From NCBI GenBank assembly GCA_900316015.1, contig ONBG01000009.1:1-64000 (forward strand): 64,000 nucleotides of DNA. Reading direction: 5' to 3'. Below the pieces are notes generated by a model. The model did not search any database. It was given only the letters and a program-made list of their open reading frames with translations, and was not told where the DNA came from. Made by a program: the position numbers and the translations under genes. The DNA is from an uncultured Prevotella sp. (lineage in GTDB: Bacteria > Bacteroidota > Bacteroidia > Bacteroidales > Bacteroidaceae). Shown here one piece after another: positions 8,921-15,596 of the stretch. The stretch's first letter is position 1. Each line of letters starts with the position of its first letter.

Positions 8921-10465
8921 TTATTCATGGAAGACAATCGCCTCGTAGGTATAGAGCTCAGCGTCTTTCCAACCGTCCCATCCCAAGCCAGCCTTGTCTT
9001 GGGCGCAATGACCTAAGAACTCTTCTTTCGTCCAGTTCACTTCCTGGGCAACCTGGGGAAGGAAGGTGCCGCTATGGTATCCTTTGCGCATGTAGATACC
9101 TTGTTTTCCATATTGGAACTCGTCGGCGCTCTGTATGCGCTTCAACGGCGTGAGGACGCTGATCTCGATCACGATGTCCTTCATCTCGTCTTCCCGCACA
9201 GGCTGAAACCGTGGGTCTTCGAAAGCCGCCGCGGATGCCATCTCCTCAACGACCTCGTAGAGAGGTTGTGCCGCGCCAAACCTGCCGATACAACCTCTCA
9301 GCCTTCCTTTTTCGGAGAGCGTGACGAATGCCCCGCATCTCTCTTTTAGGGCTGGAGGCAGTTGCGTTTTATCCAGGGCTACCTTCTCATGGGTGAAATG
9401 TGATTGGATGGTCTGGCGTGCCCAGGTCAGCAATTGTTGCTTCTCGCCTTCAGTGAGGGCATAGCCGTCTTGTGGGGTTGCAGCAGGGCGTGCAGGATGG
9501 GTTTCCCTCGTTACCACGAAACCATGGTAGCCTACCACCTCCCTCTTCCCTCCATAGGGTGAGTCACCTGAGTTGCGGTACATTGTATGGTGGATCTTGA
9601 TCGCGCTGTCATCCTCGCTGAGCATCATCAGGACAGCGATCGCGCATTGCCCACAGGCACTTGTTGCCAAATTGCGCACTTGCGACGTGCTGTTGTCGAC
9701 GATCGCCTTGACGAAAGCCGTCAATGAACCTGTTGCCACGGCATCACCCGTGTGCTTGTCCACCCTGTTGGCATCTTCATAGGAAGGATAGTGGCTGAAG
9801 TCACTGCTGATGACAAACAGGTTATTGCCTGTAAAGTAGGGCTTCAGTCCTTGTGCTATCTTCCGGAGCACGTGGAAGTCTTGCGTGCCAATAATGATCG
9901 GCACGATCTTGGGCATTTTCTTCAACCTGTATTGCAGGAGCGGCAATTGCACTTCGAGGCAGTGCTCTTTCGTGTGGGCGGCTTCTTCATAAGAGAAGAC
10001 CGTATGAAGGTCGATCAGGGAGTCGCAAAGCTCCCGGTCTACTTCCACCTTCCCCAAAGGGGTGGCGTAGGCATCGAAGGCATTGCATACGGAGGCCCCC
10101 TTCATGGCAACGTGATGACTGGGACCTAAGAGGAAGATATGGTCGTATGCTGCGTTTTCTGGGATCTGCTGGAACGCAGAAGCAGCCACTTCCGCAGAGA
10201 AAACATACCCCGCATGCGGCACGATGACAGCCTGCACGACAGAAGGCGTGGCTTGGGGCGCAGGCATGAGGCAATCCTTCCCTGCTGCCTGATAAGCTTT
10301 GGAAACATCCCGGAGAAGTTCATTCCGGTCGGCGGAGTAAAATTGACCAGCCACCGCCATGGGTCTGACAGCCTCGCCCGTCTTGGGCTCGGTGCCACTA
10401 CATGAATTTGTACTCATCATCATGATAGCAATCAACAATATGACAATACTGTCTTGATTCAACAT
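8921..10465 (-). CDS. MEMO-AMMECR1 fusion protein (AmmeMemoRadiSam proteins B and A)
   Basis: 514 residues. Residues about 33-318 are a MEMO domain, a relative of extradiol dioxygenases. The family's conserved residues are visible: His84 (PHAGY), His117/118 (GPSHH), His225 (DFSHY) and Cys271/274 (ACGQC). Residues about 335-514 are an AMMECR1 domain with its hallmark LRGCIG at 389-394. The first 22 residues are hydrophobic and end in NSC, a poor lipobox, so the protein may be exported or membrane-tethered although its radical SAM partner is cytoplasmic. The three-part system is conserved in many bacteria and archaea, but its chemistry is not clear from sequence. Confidence 0.92.
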   Translation of the reverse strand: MLNQDSIVILLIAIMMMSTNSCSGTEPKTGEAVRPMAVAGQFYSADRNELLRDVSKAYQAAGKDCLMPAPQATPSVVQAVIVPHAGYVFSAEVAASAFQQIPENAAYDHIFLLGPSHHVAMKGASVCNAFDAYATPLGKVEVDRELCDSLIDLHTVFSYEEAAHTKEHCLEVQLPLLQYRLKKMPKIVPIIIGTQDFHVLRKIAQGLKPYFTGNNLFVISSDFSHYPSYEDANRVDKHTGDAVATGSLTAFVKAIVDNSTSQVRNLATSACGQCAIAVLMMLSEDDSAIKIHHTMYRNSGDSPYGGKREVVGYHGFVVTRETHPARPAATPQDGYALTEGEKQQLLTWARQTIQSHFTHEKVALDKTQLPPALKERCGAFVTLSEKGRLRGCIGRFGAAQPLYEVVEEMASAAAFEDPRFQPVREDEMKDIVIEISVLTPLKRIQSADEFQYGKQGIYMRKGYHSGTFLPQVAQEVNWTKEEFLGHCAQDKAGLGWDGWKDAELYTYEAIVFHE

Positions 10466-10533
10466 CTTGGGGCTAAAATAGTAAAAAAGAATGAATAATG
10501 CAAGTTTTTTATTGGGGTTTCGAAAAAAAGATG

Positions 10534-10541
10534 TATCTTTG
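10534..10541 (+). promoter_or_regulatory. -7 element of the NfeD-stomatin operon promoter
   Basis: TATCTTTG is a full match to TAnnTTTG. The -33 region (around 10511-10514) reads ATTG, one mismatch. The open frame upstream of 10564 lies over this promoter, which supports the later start. Confidence 0.7.
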
Positions 10542-10563
10542 GGACAGAAAAAACAGGAATACC

Positions 10564-11013
10564 ATGCTGGAGTATATCACATCTAATTTTTGGCTATTCT
10601 GGCTCATCATTGCCGTTGTATGCCTGATCCTCGAGCTCAGTTCGGGTGATTTCTTCGTTACTTGTTTTGCCATGGGTGGTCTGTGCGCCTTGGTTGCCTC
10701 GTTGTTAGGCACTCCTTTCTGGGTTCAAGTGGTGGTCTTTGCCATCTGTTCCGTGCTCAGTATCTGGTTCATCCGTCCTAAACTGCTAAAGTGCCTGCAT
10801 GCGGGTGGGGAGGACCGGCCCAGCAATGCAGATGCCTTATTGGGCAGAGAGGGCACGGTAGTGGAACCTATTGTGCAAAACGGAAGCGGATATGTCAAGA
10901 TCGATGGTGACGTATGGAAGGCTGTCACCCAGGATGGATCGCCTGTCGCAAAGGGCGAACAGGTGAGGGTCGTCAGCATGGAGAGTATTGTTGTTATTGT
11001 AGTCAAAATCTAA
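10564..11013 (+). CDS. NfeD-like membrane protein
   Basis: 149 residues from the ATG at 10564. Two or three hydrophobic segments (about 7-30, 33-50 and 53-70) are followed by a soluble beta-rich C-terminal part of about 70 residues (LLGREGTVVEPI, GYVKIDGDVWKAV), the OB-fold typical of short NfeD proteins. These proteins are often encoded next to SPFH/stomatin proteins and are thought to act with them in membrane microdomains. Here the stomatin-like gene starts 14 bp downstream. Confidence 0.88.
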   Translation: MLEYITSNFWLFWLIIAVVCLILELSSGDFFVTCFAMGGLCALVASLLGTPFWVQVVVFAICSVLSIWFIRPKLLKCLHAGGEDRPSNADALLGREGTVVEPIVQNGSGYVKIDGDVWKAVTQDGSPVAKGEQVRVVSMESIVVIVVKI

Positions 11014-11027
11014 AAACCTGAAGGAAT

Positions 11028-11972
11028 ATGTTAACTTATGTCTTAATCGCCATTGTCATATTGGCACTCATTTTCGTGAAGATGGCTGTAGTCATCATCC
11101 CACAGTCGGAAACAAAGATCATTGAGCGTCTTGGGAAGTATTACGCGACCCTGAAACCGGGCATCAATATTATCATTCCGCTTATCGACAGGGCCAAGGT
11201 CATCGTGACCTTAAACCGCGGGCGATATATCTATAGCAACACGATCGACCTTCGTGAGCAAGTGTACGACTTTGACAAACAGAACGTGATTACCAAGGAT
11301 AACATCCAGATGCAGATCAATGCGCTGCTGTATTTCCAGATCGTAGACCCGTTCAAGGCTGTCTACGAAATCAACAACCTGCCCAATGCCATTGAGAAGT
11401 TGACGCAGACGACCTTGCGTAATATCATCGGCGAGATGGAGCTCGACCAGACGCTGACCTCTCGCGATACGATCAATACCAAGCTCCGGGCTGTGCTCGA
11501 TGATGCTACCAATAAGTGGGGCATCAAGGTCAACCGTGTCGAGCTTCAGGATATCATCCCGCCTTCGAGCGTTCTCCAGGCAATGGAGAAGCAAATGCAG
11601 GCGGAGCGGAACAAACGTGCTACCATCCTGACCAGCGAGGGCGAGAAGCAGGCTGCCATCCTTCAGTCGGAGGGAGAGAAGACCTCGACGATCAACCGGG
11701 CAGAGGCAGTGAAACAACAGGAGATCTTACATGCTGAGGGCGAGGCGCAGGCTCGCATCCGTAAGGCAGAAGCCGAGGCAATCGCCATCCAGAAGATCAC
11801 GGAAGCCGTAGGGAAGTGTACCAATCCAGCCAACTATCTGTTGGCACAAAAATATATCCAGATGCTGCAAGAGGTGGCTCAAGGGGACAAGACGAAGACT
11901 GTCTACCTGCCGTATGAGGCAACAAACCTGATGGGATCCATCGGTGGCATCAAGGATCTTTTTAAAGACTAA
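11028..11972 (+). CDS. SPFH/band-7 (stomatin-like) protein
   Basis: 314 residues. One N-terminal membrane helix (about 2-22) is followed by the SPFH domain: VIIPQSETKIIERLGKY, DLREQVYDFDKQNVITKDN and ALLYFQIVDPFKAVYEI. A long Glu/Lys/Ala-rich coiled coil (about 185-260) and a short C-terminal segment follow. This matches the QmcA/stomatin group, which scaffolds membrane protein assemblies and can regulate FtsH-type proteases. It sits between the nfeD-like gene and the WecB-like gene. Confidence 0.93.
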   Translation: MLTYVLIAIVILALIFVKMAVVIIPQSETKIIERLGKYYATLKPGINIIIPLIDRAKVIVTLNRGRYIYSNTIDLREQVYDFDKQNVITKDNIQMQINALLYFQIVDPFKAVYEINNLPNAIEKLTQTTLRNIIGEMELDQTLTSRDTINTKLRAVLDDATNKWGIKVNRVELQDIIPPSSVLQAMEKQMQAERNKRATILTSEGEKQAAILQSEGEKTSTINRAEAVKQQEILHAEGEAQARIRKAEAEAIAIQKITEAVGKCTNPANYLLAQKYIQMLQEVAQGDKTKTVYLPYEATNLMGSIGGIKDLFKD

Positions 11973-11975
11973 GAG

Positions 11976-13079
11976 ATGAATATTTGTATTGTAGCAGGGG
12001 CGCGACCGAACTTCATCAAGGTAGCCCCGATGATTCGAGTCCTCCGGAAAATGCAAGAAGGGGGCAAAGAGGTCAACTTCAACCTCGTCTATACTGGGCG
12101 AGGGGATGAGCCTACCCTTGAGGATTCCTTGTTCGATGACCTGGAGATCAACCGACCGGATGTCTGCCTGGATGTAGACTGTGAGAACCTGAATGAGTTG
12201 ACGGGTCAGGTGATGTCCCAATTTGAGCATTATCTCCAACGCCGCCATACGGATGTGGTCATCGTGGTTGATGACTTGGCATCTACCATGGCAACGGCGA
12301 TCGTCACGAAAAAGCAAGGGGTGCTCTTGGCACATATCGCAGCAGGCACGCGTTCCTTTGATATCTCCATGCCGAAAGAGATCAACCGGTTGGTGATCGA
12401 CGGGCTGTCTGATATTCTCTTCACGGCGGGCATCTCCAATAACAGCATTGCCAACCGCGAGGGAGCAGAACTATCTAAGGTCTACATGGTGGGGAATATC
12501 CTCATCGACAATATCCGCTTCCTGCGTGATAAGGTCAAGCGACCTTCCCTCATGCAGGCAATCGGCATCCAGGAGGGGGGATATCTGGTCTTCACCCTGA
12601 ACCGGAAGGTCTTGATCGCAAATGAGGAGAACCTGACGGCGATGGTCTTGGCAATCGTCAATAACGCGGGCAATGTCCCCGTCATAGCTCCCCTGCGCGG
12701 GAAGGCAATGGCAATCGTGGGGAAGATCCTGCATCATCATCAGGTCAGTCCCTCCCGTTTCCATCTGACCGAACCGCAAGGCTATCTCGCCTTCAGCTAC
12801 CTGACTGCGCATGCCAAGGGGATCATCACCGACTCAGGCAACGTGGCTGAGGAAGCAACGTTTAATGGAGTCCCTTGTATTACCCTGAATAGCTATACGG
12901 AACATATAGAGACCGTAAAGGTGGGAACGAACGTCTTGGTCGGGGAGGATGCCGGCTTGTTGGCTGAGAAGGTTAAGGAGATGGTCGATGGCGTTTGGAA
13001 AAGAAGTCAAATTCCCGACCGTTGGGATGGTCGCAGTGCAGAGCGGATCGTGCAGATTCTCCTCGACTGGAAGGCATGA
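11976..13079 (+). CDS. WecB-like UDP-GlcNAc 2-epimerase family protein, canonical catalytic residues altered
   Basis: 367 residues with a GT-B-like two-domain fold as in UDP-GlcNAc 2-epimerase. The N-terminal motif AGARPNFIKVAPMIR and the C-terminal TDSGN region are recognisable. Compared with E. coli WecB, the HVEAG motif reads HIAAG (Ala122 in place of the catalytic Glu). The GHRRE segment reads TLNRK (Asn209 in place of His), and TERPE reads TEHIE. The function is therefore uncertain: it may be a different epimerase or a non-enzymatic relative. It starts 3 bp after the stomatin-like gene, an unusual operon partner. Confidence 0.8.
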   Translation: MNICIVAGARPNFIKVAPMIRVLRKMQEGGKEVNFNLVYTGRGDEPTLEDSLFDDLEINRPDVCLDVDCENLNELTGQVMSQFEHYLQRRHTDVVIVVDDLASTMATAIVTKKQGVLLAHIAAGTRSFDISMPKEINRLVIDGLSDILFTAGISNNSIANREGAELSKVYMVGNILIDNIRFLRDKVKRPSLMQAIGIQEGGYLVFTLNRKVLIANEENLTAMVLAIVNNAGNVPVIAPLRGKAMAIVGKILHHHQVSPSRFHLTEPQGYLAFSYLTAHAKGIITDSGNVAEEATFNGVPCITLNSYTEHIETVKVGTNVLVGEDAGLLAEKVKEMVDGVWKRSQIPDRWDGRSAERIVQILLDWKA

Positions 13080-13175
13080 CGGCTGGAAACCGGGCTGATC
13101 GAGGAGATGGGAACGCCAAGAGAAGAACTATGCATCAGTCCTTGTTTGATCAAATGAGATAAGAAGAAAGGCAAA

Positions 13176-13742
13176 ATGGATACAACGCTCTATATTAAGA
13201 ATATGGTCTGTGACCGTTGTAAGATGGCGGTGAGGCAGACCTTGGAAAAGGCTCAGCTGCGACCGTTGAACGTAGACTTGGGCATTGCAGTCGTCGAAGG
13301 AAAGGTGTCGGATGAGAAAAAGGAGGAACTGCGCAGCAACCTCCGGCAATTGGGGTTCGAGCTCTTGGACGACAGGCGGCAACAGGCCATCGACAGGGTC
13401 AAGAGCCTGATCATCCAACTCGTGCATTACCGGGATAACAATTCCACTGTCAACCTGTCCGACTATCTTGTTTCACAACTCCACATGGACTACAGTACAA
13501 TCAGCAAGTTGTTCAGCGAGTTTACCAGCATGACCATCGAGCATTATTACATCCTTCAGCGCGTGGAACGCGTGAAGGAACTCCTGACTTATGATGAGCT
13601 GTCCCTGACCCAAATCGCGTTGAAAACCAACTATAGTAGCGTGGCTTATCTGTCTTCACAGTTCAAGCAGGTGACGGGAATGACCCCGACCCAATTCAAG
13701 ACCTTGGAAAAAAACACGAGAAAAGGATTAGACCAGATATAG
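13176..13742 (+). CDS. HMA-domain/AraC-type HTH fusion regulator
   Basis: 188 residues. The first 65 or so look like a heavy-metal-associated ferredoxin-like domain with the metal motif VCDRCK (CxxC). Residues about 85-180 form an AraC-family DNA-binding region: LSDYLVSQLHMDYSTISKLFSEF is the first helix-turn-helix and LTQIALKTNYSSVAYLSSQFKQVTG the second. A metal-sensing transcription factor is the simplest reading. No P-type ATPase or efflux gene is adjacent. It ends 4 bp before the convergent transporter gene. Confidence 0.85.
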   Translation: MDTTLYIKNMVCDRCKMAVRQTLEKAQLRPLNVDLGIAVVEGKVSDEKKEELRSNLRQLGFELLDDRRQQAIDRVKSLIIQLVHYRDNNSTVNLSDYLVSQLHMDYSTISKLFSEFTSMTIEHYYILQRVERVKELLTYDELSLTQIALKTNYSSVAYLSSQFKQVTGMTPTQFKTLEKNTRKGLDQI

Positions 13743-13746
13743 GCAC

Positions 13747-14706
13747 TTACCATTTCAGATATCCATACTTCTCTTTATACCAGATCTGGAGGGCATTGAT
13801 GATGTTCTGCCAGACTAAGTAACCGCCAGCTCCAATGGCAGCTAAGGGGTTCAGGAAGGTAATGGTCAGCCAGATACCTACCACCGTATTCTTCTGTCCA
13901 AGTGCCTGCCCTGCGGTGATGCTCTCTCCGTAAGGCATTCCAACAGCTTTCCCAATCGCGAATTGCAAGATGGAGATGAACAGCGGGAGGACGAGAAGTG
14001 CCCATAAGGTAATGCCCGATACCGTGGATGCCAGGATATTGTGCATGGTCACCCCACTGACAATGCTCAGGTTAAAGCACCAAAGGTAGAACCCGAGATT
14101 CTTGGTGGAACGGATCTTGTCGGCAAGGCGATGGAAGTATTTCCGGGTGATGAACGCCAAGAGCAAGGGGATGACCAGCACTGTGAACACCCTTTTCAAG
14201 ATCATGAACGACATGACGAAGAAAGGGATGTCGGCGGATTTCTCGACTAATGGGAAGAACAGGGGAATGATCACGCTTGTCACGCAGTTGGCAATGATCG
14301 TGTAAATGGTCAGCGACGTGATGCTGCCCCCTAACTTTTCCGAGATCACTGCTGCCGCGGCTGCGGTCGGACAGATCACACAGATGAAACATCCCTCCCA
14401 AATGAGCTTCACTTCCGGGTTGGTCACGTGCATGATCACAAGCACCAACAACCCTGAGAGGAGAATCCTGATCCCCTGAAGGATGAAATGCCAGGCGCGG
14501 GGACGTAGTTCCTTGACTTCTATCTTGCAGAAAGTAACATAGAGGATGAGGAACAAGCAGATGGGCATGATGCCCTGCAGGAAAGGACCTGCCACGTTGC
14601 CCACCGGCTGGAGGGCAGGGACGTAGGCGAATATGCAGTACACTGTCATCCCCACTGCGATCGCGCAGAGCAATGACCATTTCTTGAACAATTGGACGAG
14701 ACTCAT
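13747..14706 (-). CDS. BASS/SBF-family transporter
   Basis: 319 residues from the ATG at 14706; a TTG at 14730 would add 8 residues. About nine to ten hydrophobic segments are visible. Sequence features such as CVICPTAAAAAVISEKLGG and AGQALGQKNTVVGIW resemble the crossover helix regions of the bile acid:sodium symporter (BASS) family. Members move organic anions, bile acids or arsenite with sodium or protons, and the substrate cannot be told here. A good promoter lies at 14789-14819. It converges with the HMA-AraC gene. Confidence 0.8.
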   Translation of the reverse strand: MSLVQLFKKWSLLCAIAVGMTVYCIFAYVPALQPVGNVAGPFLQGIMPICLFLILYVTFCKIEVKELRPRAWHFILQGIRILLSGLLVLVIMHVTNPEVKLIWEGCFICVICPTAAAAAVISEKLGGSITSLTIYTIIANCVTSVIIPLFFPLVEKSADIPFFVMSFMILKRVFTVLVIPLLLAFITRKYFHRLADKIRSTKNLGFYLWCFNLSIVSGVTMHNILASTVSGITLWALLVLPLFISILQFAIGKAVGMPYGESITAGQALGQKNTVVGIWLTITFLNPLAAIGAGGYLVWQNIINALQIWYKEKYGYLKW

Positions 14707-14788
14707 CGATACAACCTTTTTATCCGTCAACCTGACTGGACGGGGTATCTAGACAGGATGCCACGGGCAGCAGATGCGTTATTGGGTG

Positions 14789-14819
14789 CAAAGGTACTGC
14801 AAATCAATGGAATAACAAA
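14789..14819 (-). promoter_or_regulatory. Promoter of the BASS transporter gene
   Basis: The minus strand carries TACCTTTG (14789-14796) and TTTG (14816-14819) 19 bp apart, both consensus. The leader to the ATG at 14706 is about 75-80 nt. Confidence 0.78.
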
Positions 14820-14962
14820 GGAATTGCAGGATAATTTCCAGGAAAGCCTCTTTCTGGGTTAAGAGCTCCGGATGGGGAATCCTATCCGCTGAGGGGGATT
14901 CCGTGCAGGTCAGCTTGTCTCCATGATGCTGGATAGCTAACTGTGCATAGTTCTGCTTTCTT

Positions 14963-15064
14963 TCATAAGCCACCCCCAAGTGAAGGGAGGGGAGTCAACA
15001 ACGATGCCACAACGAAAAAGTTAGTCAAGGATAGGCACAGCCTATCATGCTTCTTGTTTTCCAT
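14963..15064 (-). CDS. Possible 33-residue small ORF or leader peptide
   Basis: ATG at 15064 to TGA at 14963-14965. It encodes a short peptide beginning MENKKHDRLCLSL with a hydrophobic centre (NFFVVASLL) and a Pro/Gly-rich end. It lies about 30 nt downstream of a full-consensus promoter. No homologue is recognised. It could equally be part of an untranslated small RNA. Confidence 0.3.
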   Translation of the reverse strand: MENKKHDRLCLSLTNFFVVASLLTPLPSLGGGL

Positions 15065-15095
15065 GTCTTTGGTTGTTTTTAGTTATAACAAGCTG

Positions 15096-15126
15096 CAAAG
15101 TTAATTAACTTTTTTAAGAAAGCAAA
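15096..15126 (-). promoter_or_regulatory. Full-consensus promoter pointing away from the repeat array
   Basis: The minus strand has TAACTTTG (15096-15103) and TTTG (15123-15126) with 19 bp between. The nearest recognised gene (BASS transporter) is nearly 400 bp away and has its own promoter, so this one may drive the small ORF or an RNA. Confidence 0.65.
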
Positions 15127-15220
15127 TGAAAGAGTTTTATTAAATTTTATTGACATAAATAAAGCATTTTACCCCTGATGAGGACCCTTCAGGAAACTGG
15201 CGGAAGGTCATTCCTTAGGA

Positions 15221-15265
15221 TCCCACTTGTGGGACGGCTTTCCGCAAAGCTCCTTCAGGCTTTGC
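15221..15265. other. Two adjacent hairpins beside repeat array B
   Basis: TCCCAC/GTGGGA (15221-15226 and 15229-15234) has a 2-nt loop. GCAAAGC/GCTTTGC (15244-15250 and 15259-15265) has an 8-nt loop. They directly abut the leftmost unit of the array. No T-tract follows on either strand, so they do not look like terminators. Confidence 0.5.
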
Positions 15266-15269
15266 AGGA

Positions 15270-15368
15270 GATGACCTTTCGCCTTGCTATAGATGACCAG
15301 TTGGGCGGCGGGAGATGACCTTTTGGGCGACAGGAGATGACCTCCTCAAAAGAAGAAAGATGACCTAC
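15270..15368 (-). repeat. 22-bp-period direct repeat array B (5 units)
   Basis: The core GATGACC, minus strand GGTCATC, starts at 15270, 15292, 15314, 15336 and 15359, giving steps of 22, 22, 22 and 23 bp. Three units read GGTCATCTCCTG or GGTCATCTCCCG on the minus strand, matching arrays A and C. It lies about 200 bp upstream of the SusC promoter, in the opposite orientation to the susC gene. Confidence 0.85.
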
Positions 15369-15555
15369 TCAAATGACAGGCAATGGTACTTTTTTAATGG
15401 ATTTAAATACTTAGACCAAAGAAGTGGTCTATACAGGAAAGAAAAATTGTTCTTATTGTGAAGATGAATGGTCTTTTTTTGACCTGGAAATGTTAAATGT
15501 ATAAACAATCTGAAAATTTTTAAAGCGCGATAACAGAAATTAAGATAAAAATGCT

Positions 15556-15563
15556 TATATTTG
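15556..15563 (+). promoter_or_regulatory. -7 element upstream of susC
   Basis: TATATTTG matches TAnnTTTG. No clear TTTG is seen 19-20 bp upstream, so expression may need an activator or an alternative sigma factor. Confidence 0.6.
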
Positions 15564-15596
15564 TGGCGATATCCCTTGCTAATATTAATTTAATGA

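Larger units (their letters stand above)
14731..15596. other. Long intergenic region with promoters, a small ORF, hairpins and repeat array B
   Basis: No sizeable gene is visible. The region holds two good minus-strand promoters (14789-14819 and 15096-15126), a possible 33-codon ORF (14963-15064), hairpins at 15221-15234 and 15244-15265, the 22-bp repeat array (15270-15368) and the SusC promoter near 15556. Confidence 0.7.

Noticed and set aside
15270-15368. CRISPR array
   Set aside because: Repeat cores are only 10-15 bp and the period is 22 bp, far below the 60-70 bp of CRISPR units; no cas genes are present and spacers are too short.
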